A DNA stretch of 5,012 nucleotides, taken from the NCBI GenBank assembly GCA_028285285.1, contig JANQPW010000951.1:1-5012 (forward strand), given 5' to 3'. Source of the stretch: Silvanigrellales bacterium (GTDB lineage Bacteria; Bdellovibrionota_B; Oligoflexia; Silvanigrellales; Silvanigrellaceae). Position numbers and translations under genes: made by a program. Under the pieces are notes generated by a model. The model was not told where the DNA came from, searched no databases, and saw only the letters and a program-made list of their open reading frames with translations. Below, piece after piece: positions 1 to 5,012 of the stretch. The stretch's first letter is position 1; each line of letters opens with the position of its first letter.

Positions 1-2
1 CC

Positions 3-1481
3 CAAGCTCTGAAAACATTTCTCGTTGCCACATTTGCTTTCCTCGTCTTTCGCAGCCTGATCTCACGCCATCTCAACAGCCTGGTGCGCCAGCTGCAACA
101 CGCACCCGACTCCAACAACGACGTGAGCCAGCTCGATCGACCGCTTGTGCTCGACAAAGACCCCCCTCGAAAGGGTCGGGTTCCAAACGAACTCGACATT
201 CTTGTGGAGTCGATGAACTTGGAGCGCCGCCGAAGGAAGCTCGAATTTGATCGGCGCAGCGACTTGGAAAAGGAACTCCGAAAGCGCAACAGCGAACTTG
301 AGAGAGCAAACAGCGCCAAAGACAATTTTCTCATGAACATGAGCCATGAGTTCCGCACTCCCATGTGTGCTATCCGAGGGTTTTCTGAGTTGATTGTGCA
401 AGACAAAGACTGTGGTCCACAAAGCCGCGAATGGGCCCACCTCATCCTGAAGAATTGCACTCATGTTGAGCACATAGTAGATGAAATTCTGACCCTCAAA
501 AAGATTGAACAGGGTATGGTGATTGTGGTCGACGAGTCGGTCAACCTCAGGCCTCACATTGAAGCTCTTTGTGAGTCTGTGCGGCACTCTGGACCATCTG
601 CCGGCATCACACTTTCCCACCACATCGCTCCGGATGTTCCTGAATCGGTGGAAATTGACCCCGTTCGTCTGGATCAGATTCTCATCAACCTCATTGCCAA
701 CGCCTACAAATTCACACCACAAGGGCAGGTGCGCCTTCGTGTGTTACTTGGAACACAGCAATGGGAGGAGGGTTCCGATGAGCCCGCTTCCCAACCCATA
801 CTTATCTTCGAAGTGAGCGACACAGGCGTTGGAATTCCTCAGGAGTTCCACGACCGGATTTTCCTTCCCTTCGAACAAGGCGACAACTCCATCACCCGAC
901 ACCATGGGGGTACGGGAATCGGACTGCCACTCTCGCGCAAGTTGGCAAACCTCATGAAGGGAAGCCTTGAATTGGTCTCCAGTTCGGCCAGTGGAAGCTT
1001 GTTTCGCCTCACTTTGCCCTGCCAGCCCACAACGTCACAAACGGCCTCTGACCTTCCCTCTCAACCTCTACAACCAGCTCCAGTTTTTTGCCGCCCTCCA
1101 AACTTCCGCGGCCGCAAGGTGCTTGTGGTAGACGACGCTCCCGACATCCGACTACTGCTCTGTCATATGGTCATGGAAACCTCAGCTCTCGTCCAATCCA
1201 CAAAAAATGCACAGGAAGGTTTGAAGATTCTTCGAAGCGAAGACATCGACCTGGCCATTATTGATATTCAAATGCCTGAAATGAATGGTCTTCAGATGAT
1301 GGAGCAGATCCTCAAGGAGGAACTCTCCGTGATCTGCATTTCTTGCTCAGCTAATGTGAGCCGCCAAGATCGCTTTGAGTCACTCCACGCCGGGTTTGTG
1401 GAGCACATTGCAAAGCCGATTGATCGAAACGCGCTGTTTGCCACGCTCGAGCAGTATCTATCACCCTCTCCCACCGAGTGA
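3..1481 (+). CDS. Hybrid sensor histidine kinase with C-terminal receiver domain (5' partial)
   Basis: This membrane sensor kinase autophosphorylates on His and relays the phosphate to its own receiver Asp. The frame is open to the window edge, so the GTG at 84 is not the true start. Numbering from the codon at 3 (492 visible residues): the first ~16 residues (FLVATFAFLVF) look like the end of a transmembrane helix. A degenerate HAMP-like stretch follows to ~72 (ELDILVESMN at 63-72), then a charged coiled coil (~73-107). The HisKA H-box SHEFRTP carries H115 (codon 345-347). The ATPase domain shows an N-box (NLIAN, ~229-233), G1 (DTGVG, 273-277), F-box (FLPFEQ, 287-292) and G2 (GGTGIG, 302-307). 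A Pro/Ser/Gln-rich linker (~340-367) leads to the receiver: acidic pair D377/D378, phosphoacceptor D421 in DIQMP (codon 1263-1265), S449 and K471-P472. All catalytic motifs look intact. The sensory input lies upstream, so the signal is unknown. As a hybrid kinase it probably needs a separate phosphotransfer protein, not seen here. Confidence 0.93.
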   Translation, partial: QALKTFLVATFAFLVFRSLISRHLNSLVRQLQHAPDSNNDVSQLDRPLVLDKDPPRKGRVPNELDILVESMNLERRRRKLEFDRRSDLEKELRKRNSELERANSAKDNFLMNMSHEFRTPMCAIRGFSELIVQDKDCGPQSREWAHLILKNCTHVEHIVDEILTLKKIEQGMVIVVDESVNLRPHIEALCESVRHSGPSAGITLSHHIAPDVPESVEIDPVRLDQILINLIANAYKFTPQGQVRLRVLLGTQQWEEGSDEPASQPILIFEVSDTGVGIPQEFHDRIFLPFEQGDNSITRHHGGTGIGLPLSRKLANLMKGSLELVSSSASGSLFRLTLPCQPTTSQTASDLPSQPLQPAPVFCRPPNFRGRKVLVVDDAPDIRLLLCHMVMETSALVQSTKNAQEGLKILRSEDIDLAIIDIQMPEMNGLQMMEQILKEELSVICISCSANVSRQDRFESLHAGFVEHIAKPIDRNALFATLEQYLSPSPTE

Positions 1482-1568
1482 GAGCAACCGCGAAACTTTT
1501 CCTACCACACTGCTGCCAACTCTGACGCCAGCACGGGAAGAAATGACCTATTCTGAGATCATTCCAAT

Positions 1569-1572
1569 GGAG
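1569..1572 (+). promoter_or_regulatory. Ribosome binding site of the ftsB-like gene
   Basis: GGAG lies 5 bases before the ATG at 1578 and supports that start. The nearby ATG at 1568 is in another frame and has no comparable site. Confidence 0.7.
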
Positions 1573-1577
1573 AAAGT

Positions 1578-1973
1578 ATGCCCCTGCAGAGCCGAGCCTC
1601 AGACATCTTGCAATCTCGTGTCTTTGGTCACGTTGTCAGGTGGACCATCGTTCTTGCTCTTTGGACGCTGTTGATCTCCATGGCCATTGGGCGTTTTGGC
1701 ATTTCAAACTACATTCAGCTTCGAGAAAATGCAGACACCCTTGCCCATGAAAACATGCTGCTTTCCATTGAAAATCAGCTGATTGAAGAGCGCATAGAAG
1801 AACTCAAATCTTCGCCTGCAGCGCGTTCACAGTTTCTTCAAGAAGAGTTCGGACTCGTGCAACCCCATCAGCGTGTGGTCCACTTTCGAAAGCTTCCCCA
1901 ACACCCTTCTCCGCCACGAAGCACACTCGAGAGCAGACCTCAAGTTGCACAAAAGCACGATCAGATGTTCTAG
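1578..1973 (+). CDS. FtsB/DivIC-family septum formation initiator protein
   Basis: This is a small single-pass membrane protein of 131 residues. In this family FtsB binds FtsL and FtsQ at the division site and helps activate septal peptidoglycan synthesis. Visible parts are a short, mildly basic cytoplasmic N-terminus (~1-20), one hydrophobic helix at ~21-38 (WTIVLALWTLLISMAIG), and a coiled coil at ~46-78 rich in Leu, Glu and Asn. The family-type end follows: RSQFLQEEFGLVQPHQRVVHF at ~83-103, which resembles the usual arrangement of Arg, a Glu-rich segment, a Gly, then a hydrophobic strand. The last ~28 residues are a Pro/Ser/Arg-rich tail beyond the usual core and look disordered. The start is supported by GGAG 5 bases upstream. 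The gene lies 96 bases after the sensor kinase on the same strand and converges with fliS. The family call is structural: FtsB, DivIC and FtsL-like proteins are hard to separate by sequence, so no symbol is given. Confidence 0.8.
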   Translation: MPLQSRASDILQSRVFGHVVRWTIVLALWTLLISMAIGRFGISNYIQLRENADTLAHENMLLSIENQLIEERIEELKSSPAARSQFLQEEFGLVQPHQRVVHFRKLPQHPSPPRSTLESRPQVAQKHDQMF

Positions 1974-1995
1974 GCTGAACCGATTCGAATGAGGT

Positions 1996-2454
1996 CTACT
2001 TTTGTGAGGGATCGCTTCCCTGCGAAGCCTTCCACTGCGCGTAGAGCTCTGGCTGGAGTTCTGGGCTTGGAACTCCATCGTCTCGAGGGTTTGAAATCAC
2101 ATCTTCCCAGGCCACATAGAGATTCGACATGAGGTCAATCACGATATCCAGATCTTCTGCTTTGTTGTGCACGTTTGCCTCGATCAGTCGATCGATCATG
2201 AACATGTAGAGGCTCTCCAGATCGGTGGACAGCTGCCCACCTGACTTGTGATCGAGTGTGTTCATCAGCTCAGAAATGATATCGATGGATTTTGAAATGA
2301 ACTTCCCTTTTTCGGCGACCTTGTTCTCGGCCATCTTTTGACGCGCAAGCTTCATATAGCGAATGCATCCCTCATAGAGCATGAGGAGAATCTTCTCCTT
2401 GCGCGCCGTTGTCACTTGAGTTTTCTGATATGCCTTGAAGGGATTTTTTCTCAT
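1996..2454 (-). CDS. fliS: Flagellar export chaperone FliS
   Basis: FliS is a cytosolic chaperone that binds the C-terminal end of newly made flagellin, prevents premature polymerisation and delivers it to the flagellar type III export gate. The 152-residue product shows the family pattern. An N-terminal AYQKTQVTTARKEKILLMLYEGC (8-30) leads into an all-helical bundle. LDHKSGGQLSTDLESLYMFM (67-86) matches the conserved block with Gly-Gly followed by Leu-x-x-Leu-Tyr. The last core helix holds NLYVAWEDVI (111-120). Residues ~121-152 form a polar, Pro-rich tail longer than in typical FliS of about 125-140 residues. The ATG is preceded by AGGG with 6 bases spacing (2461-2464). The gene lies 31 bases after fliD on the same strand, the usual fliD-fliS order, so they are very likely co-transcribed. 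Confidence 0.95.
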   Translation of the reverse strand: MRKNPFKAYQKTQVTTARKEKILLMLYEGCIRYMKLARQKMAENKVAEKGKFISKSIDIISELMNTLDHKSGGQLSTDLESLYMFMIDRLIEANVHNKAEDLDIVIDLMSNLYVAWEDVISNPRDDGVPSPELQPELYAQWKASQGSDPSQK

Positions 2455-2460
2455 GCCGGA

Positions 2461-2464
2461 CCCT
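2461..2464 (-). promoter_or_regulatory. Ribosome binding site of fliS
   Basis: Read on the minus strand, AGGG lies 6 bases before the fliS ATG. It is a moderate SD inside the 31-base fliD-fliS gap, and it is separate from the stronger GGAGGA held in the hairpin loop at the fliD stop. Confidence 0.55.
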
Positions 2465-2481
2465 AGCCAAGATTATTACCA

Positions 2482-2507
2482 CCCACTACCCTCCTCCGGG
2501 TAGCGGA
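2482..2507 (-). repeat. Inverted repeat (RNA hairpin) across the fliD stop codon, GGAGGA in the loop
   Basis: On the minus strand CCGCTACCC is followed by the six-base loop GGAGGA and then GGGTAGTGG. Six pairs next to the loop are perfect; two further C-G pairs are reached through one G-U wobble, and an outermost U-G is possible. The wobble is a mismatch on the plus-strand RNA, so the structure suits the fliD-fliS transcript. The fliD TAG stop lies in the 3' arm. No T-run follows (the next bases are GTGGTAATAATCTT), so it is not a classical terminator. Roles in mRNA stability, 3' end protection or fliD-fliS coupling are all inference. Confidence 0.6.
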
Positions 2508-3847
2508 GAAGCTCCACCAAGCCGCGCCTGAACGTAGTCTCCCTGGGCGTTCAAACCACTGACCAGTTGTTCCAAAGCTGTAAACCTTCTTTTGACTCCA
2601 TCCGCTCTCTGGCCAGCCAGACGCTCCTTACGAATGATGTCGTCTTCCAGACGGTCAATGACTCGGGAGTACTCTCTATCTTTCGAGGCAATTGCCCCTC
2701 CACCGCGGTCTTGCAGACCCCGCACGGTGTCAGACAGCTTTGTACCCAAACCGAGCCCCAGCTCTGTTTGAATGAACAAACGTGCAACTTCAGTGTAGTT
2801 TTCGGTCAAAGCCTTCTTGACTTTAGTTTCGTCTACCTGAAGAGCGCCAGTTTTAGGGTCGGTAGTTATGCCCACTGTGGCAAGATTTTTATAGCGTCCT
2901 GTTCCCTGGTACTGAACTGCAGCCTGAAGTGCGCGTCGGACAGATCTCAACGTGTTGCCCCGTGCGAGCTTTCCAGCCCGACCTGTTGCTGGATCCACCT
3001 GAAATTGTGTGTCGATGAAGTCGCTCACAGCGTTGTATTTGTCTACAAAAGCCTTGATGTTTTCCATTGTGGCATCAACGTCGTAGTTGATGTCTAGCTG
3101 AATTTTCGTGCCAGGCTCCGATCGCTTTGCATTGAGAGTGAGGCCTGGAAGAAGCTCATCGATCACGTTGTCTTCGTCATACACCATCACATCTTCAAAG
3201 AGCATTTCAAGATTCCGACCCGTGACCTGTTCTTTAAACTCGAGGTACGTCGTGTCAGGATCAATGAAAACTTTGGCTTCTTTCCCGCTTTTTTCAGAAA
3301 TCACAAGAAGCCTAAAAGACTCCAACTCTCTGTCTTCCAAGTACTCCTTCGTGTTCATCACAATCGCTCGCACTCCGGCATTGGAGTCGTTGATCTTCGC
3401 AGCAACTTCAGAAAGAGTTGACTTATCGGGATCGATGTCCACATCGAAGTAACTTCCATCATCGAGCTCAATGACCATGTAACCAAATCCAACCGGAGTT
3501 TCGTCTTTGTCTGGGAAGGCTTCAGCAAGAAGTTTATGGGTGCGAGCTGTGCTCAACATCTCAACTTCGTAACTTCCCGGCACAATGTTGAAGTCTGCGG
3601 TTCCCGTGATGATGTCGGGATGGGAGCTGTCCACCTTCAGGCGATAAAAATCGCCTCGTGTGCGCATTGTGTTCAAAGCTCCTGAAAGATCAGAAACAAG
3701 TTTCTTTAGCTCTGAAAACTCTTTTTGCTCTTCAACAATAGCATCACGGCGTTTTTCCGCACGAATCACGGGCTGGCGCTCCAGCTCCATGAGCTGTTCG
3801 ACCATCTTGGGGTCAATTCCCGAGCCGGTGTTCACCCTAAATCCCAT
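2486..3847 (-). CDS. fliD: Flagellar filament cap protein FliD (hook-associated protein 2)
   Basis: FliD is exported through the flagellum and forms the cap at the filament tip, where it helps incoming flagellin fold and assemble. The product has 453 residues, close to the family norm. The FliD N-terminal domain spans ~10-105 (GSGIDPKMVEQLMELERQPV at 8-27, a heptad-rich helix to ~60, then GSYEVEMLSTA at 91-101). The middle region (~106-230) is acidic and variable, as expected for the exposed domains. The C-terminal domain spans ~230-440 (LLPGLTLNAK at 232-241, the MENIKAFVDKYNAV segment at 261-274, and the terminal coiled coil ending in FTALEQLVSGLNAQ at 422-435). There is no signal peptide and no cysteine in the whole protein, both normal for a flagellar export substrate. 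It ends in a short Gly/Pro tail. The start is supported by GAGGAG just upstream. It lies between a ROK kinase gene (90-base gap) and fliS (31-base gap). No flagellin or flaG gene is in the window. Confidence 0.96.
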   Translation of the reverse strand: MGFRVNTGSGIDPKMVEQLMELERQPVIRAEKRRDAIVEEQKEFSELKKLVSDLSGALNTMRTRGDFYRLKVDSSHPDIITGTADFNIVPGSYEVEMLSTARTHKLLAEAFPDKDETPVGFGYMVIELDDGSYFDVDIDPDKSTLSEVAAKINDSNAGVRAIVMNTKEYLEDRELESFRLLVISEKSGKEAKVFIDPDTTYLEFKEQVTGRNLEMLFEDVMVYDEDNVIDELLPGLTLNAKRSEPGTKIQLDINYDVDATMENIKAFVDKYNAVSDFIDTQFQVDPATGRAGKLARGNTLRSVRRALQAAVQYQGTGRYKNLATVGITTDPKTGALQVDETKVKKALTENYTEVARLFIQTELGLGLGTKLSDTVRGLQDRGGGAIASKDREYSRVIDRLEDDIIRKERLAGQRADGVKRRFTALEQLVSGLNAQGDYVQARLGGASPLPGGG

Positions 3848-3850
3848 TCG

Positions 3851-3868
3851 TCTCCTCGCTGGTGCGAG
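3851..3868 (-). promoter_or_regulatory. fliD ribosome binding site partly covered by a small hairpin
   Basis: On the minus strand GAGGAGA (3851-3857) precedes the fliD ATG with a short spacing of about 4 bases from AGGAG. A perfect 5-bp inverted repeat CTCGC-ACCA-GCGAG (3855-3868) runs into the first three bases of this SD. A second copy of CAGCGA lies just upstream (3875-3880) and could pair with the same TCGC, giving an alternative fold. The SD itself is well supported; a regulatory role for the hairpin is speculative. Confidence 0.55.
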
Positions 3869-3906
3869 CTTAGATCGCTGAGAAGGTGAACTTGAGGAAG
3901 CTTTTA

Positions 3907-3934
3907 CCGCCCGACGAAGGCTTGGCTTGGGCGG
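3907..3934 (-). other. GC-rich hairpin just after the ROK kinase stop, no T-tract
   Basis: On the minus strand CCGCCC (3929-3934) pairs perfectly with GGGCGG (3907-3912), with an inner AAG/CTT pairing in the 16-base gap. The structure starts 3 bases after the kinase stop codon. It is followed by TAAAAGC rather than a T-run, so intrinsic termination is doubtful. It may instead stabilise the 3' end of the kinase message or insulate fliD from it. Confidence 0.4.
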
Positions 3935-3937
3935 AAC

Positions 3938-4939
3938 TCATTGAACCAATGGAAGGAGCGCAGCACCAACGACCCCGGCAGAATCACCAAGTTCGTTTTT
4001 CTTCACAACCGGTTTTAGTTCCGGCAAAAAAGCTGCCGCCGCGATCTCTTCGCAAAGACCTTCGTAAATGACGGGCTGCAAACTCACCCCCCCGCCCAAA
4101 ACAAAATAGTGTGGGTCTAAGGTGTTGGTCAGGTTCGCAAGAAAAAGAGCCAAGTCAGAACGGTAGCGCTTCACAAGAGCAACAGCCAGTGGCTCTCCAG
4201 ACTTTTCCCGTTCAAAAATCTCTCGTGCCGTTTTCACATCAGCCACCTGCGAATAGCGCCTCGCTGAATAGTGAGCTTCCAAAGCAGAACCGGAGAGATA
4301 CTGTTCTGCACACCCCAGCTGGCCACAGTAACAGGGGTGCCCACCTCGGTAGAGCACCGTGTGCCCCACCTCTGCGGCTCCCCCCTGAGCACCCAAGAGA
4401 GGTTTCCCATTGATCACGAAGCCCCCTCCACACCCAGTGCCCAGAATGATGCCCACTCCCGTTGCCTCGGCAACGGACACTTGGGATTCTCGGGCCACTG
4501 AAAGGCCAGCCCCACAAAAATGCTCTGCTATAGCAAAGCAATTGGCATCATTTCCAAGCCGAATTTCACTCTGAACCTTCAAGGCGGCTGCCAGATCCCT
4601 GGCCAATGGCTTTCCAACAAGCACCAATGTGTTGCCGTTGGTCATCTGCCCACTGCGAGGATCCACCGCTCCTGGCAAGCCAACGCCCAGCCCCTGCAGA
4701 TCCGCAACATCCACCTGCGCCTGACCGAGAGCTTCCGATGCCGCTGAAACCATCTGACCCACGACGTGATCGTAACCCTGTGAGCGTTCGGTCGGCCTCC
4801 TCACAGACGAGAGTTGGCGCACAGGCTTCTCACTCCCACCATGAAAGCAGGTGAAATCGCCAGTTCCACCGGGAGCATCCCACTGGAAAACGGCTGCTTC
4901 AATTTTGGTCCCCCCCACATCAAACCCCAGCACCTTCAC
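3938..4939 (-). CDS. ROK-family sugar kinase (Mak/NagK-like), GTG start
   Basis: This is a cytosolic ATP-dependent hexose or amino-sugar kinase that makes sugar 6-phosphates. The 333-residue product shows the ROK layout: phosphate loop DVGGTK (7-12), NTLVLVGKPL (103-112) at the sugar-binding strand, NDANC with the catalytic base D131, GTGCGGG (167-173), EVGH (190-193), zinc motif CYCGQLGCAE (C203, C205, C210 with H193) and LGGGV (281-285). All catalytic and zinc residues are present. The GKPL segment, GTGCG and the end GDSAGVVGAA resemble E. coli Mak fructokinase and NagK more than glucokinases, but the substrate cannot be fixed from sequence. The GTG start is chosen because it puts DVGGTK at residue 7, as in relatives, and follows GGAGG by 8 bases (4948-4952); the frame is also open upstream. 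Residues ~19-50 hold a Gly-rich stretch roughly 18 residues longer than in E. coli Mak. The gene precedes fliD by 90 bases on the same strand. Confidence 0.93.
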   Translation of the reverse strand: MKVLGFDVGGTKIEAAVFQWDAPGGTGDFTCFHGGSEKPVRQLSSVRRPTERSQGYDHVVGQMVSAASEALGQAQVDVADLQGLGVGLPGAVDPRSGQMTNGNTLVLVGKPLARDLAAALKVQSEIRLGNDANCFAIAEHFCGAGLSVARESQVSVAEATGVGIILGTGCGGGFVINGKPLLGAQGGAAEVGHTVLYRGGHPCYCGQLGCAEQYLSGSALEAHYSARRYSQVADVKTAREIFEREKSGEPLAVALVKRYRSDLALFLANLTNTLDPHYFVLGGGVSLQPVIYEGLCEEIAAAAFLPELKPVVKKNELGDSAGVVGAALLPLVQ

Positions 4940-5010
4940 TCCTGCGCCCTCCCTTTCCTGCGTGTCTCGTTGGGCCTGCCAGTCTGCCGCTGATGGCCTT
5001 GTCGCACAAG
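4936..5010 (-). CDS. Possible 3' end of an unknown gene overlapping the kinase start by GTGA
   Basis: On the minus strand one frame is open from the right edge for 24 codons and stops at a TGA that overlaps the kinase GTG as GTGA, a common form of translational coupling in operons. The visible tail is hydrophilic and basic (for example NETRRKGRAQE at its end). It matches no family I can name. The other two minus frames are also open to the edge but run into the kinase gene, so the choice rests on the overlap alone. If real, the kinase belongs to an operon that starts to the right of this window. Confidence 0.35.
   Translation of the reverse strand, partial: LVRQGHQRQTGRPNETRRKGRAQE
4948..4952 (-). 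promoter_or_regulatory. Ribosome binding site of the ROK kinase
   Basis: GGAGG on the minus strand, inside a GGGAGGG run, lies 8 bases before the GTG start and decides the start in a frame that is otherwise open to the window edge. An AGGA directly abutting the GTG is too close to act as an SD. Confidence 0.65.
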
Positions 5011-5012
5011 CC

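Noticed and set aside
63..722. 219-codon open frame on the minus strand opposite the sensor kinase
   Set aside because: It lies wholly antisense to a frame with intact kinase motifs, shows no recognisable domain, and is explained as a codon-use shadow.
1522..1554. Possible sigma-70 promoter before the ftsB-like gene (CTGACG and TATTCT)
   Set aside because: The 21-base spacer is too long and both boxes are only partial matches.
2175..2200. GATCGATC palindrome and repeated GATC in fliS
   Set aside because: It sits in conserved coding sequence (the Ile-Asp-Arg-Leu-Ile-Glu segment) and is explained by codon choice.
2444..2450. Run of six T on the plus strand near the fliS start, as a possible terminator
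   Set aside because: It encodes Lys-Asn near the FliS N-terminus on the other strand, and no stable hairpin precedes it on the plus strand.
2567..3097. 176-codon open frame on the plus strand inside fliD
   Set aside because: It is antisense to the conserved C-terminal domain of FliD, has Cys-rich composition typical of shadow frames, and has no family signal.
3870..3910. Possible sigma-28 flagellar promoter (TAAA with a later GCGATCTA) before fliD
   Set aside because: The spacing is about 24 bases rather than about 15 and the second box is a poor match.
3895..3915. Possible sigma-54 promoter before fliD (GG...GC on the minus strand around GGGCGGTAAAAGC)
   Set aside because: The spacing between GG and GC is 9 bases instead of the required 10 and the flanking consensus is poor.

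Overview
The window looks like ordinary bacterial chromosome from a flagellated, probably Gram-negative organism with roughly balanced GC. It is densely coding, with no gap over about 100 bases. A flagellar cap gene and its filament chaperone gene, a Mak/NagK-like sugar kinase and an FtsB/DivIC-like division protein sit together. The beginning and general make-up of the FliD protein recall FliD from Bdellovibrio-like bacteria. That taxonomic guess rests on memory of family sequences only and is weak.

Layout. Plus strand, left part: (1) the 3' part of a membrane-bound hybrid sensor histidine kinase (3-1481). Its reading frame is open to the left edge and includes the end of a transmembrane helix. 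(2) After 96 bases, a small FtsB/DivIC-type septum formation initiator protein (1578-1973). Minus strand, right part, transcribed right to left: (3) the last ~24 codons of a possible unknown gene (4936-5010), overlapping by the four bases GTGA the start of (4) a ROK-family sugar kinase (3938-4939, GTG start). After 90 bases comes (5) fliD, the filament cap protein (2486-3847), and after 31 bases (6) fliS, the flagellin export chaperone (1996-2454). The two groups converge with only 22 bases between the ftsB-like gene and fliS, and no T-tract terminator is visible there.

How they work together. FliD and FliS belong to the last stage of flagellum assembly. FliS keeps flagellin unfolded for export, and FliD caps the growing filament and folds flagellin into place. 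The ROK kinase may share their transcript by position but has no known direct role in filament assembly. The sensor kinase and the division protein share a strand with each other, but their 96-base gap gives only weak evidence of an operon.

The less routine signals are RNA-level. A strong inverted repeat spans the fliD stop codon and holds an SD-like GGAGGA in its loop; its pairing is better on the fliD-fliS transcript than on the opposite strand. A small hairpin overlaps the fliD ribosome binding site. A GC-rich hairpin without a T-tract lies just after the kinase gene. I see no evidence of a new system, mobile element, CRISPR array, tRNA or rRNA in this window.
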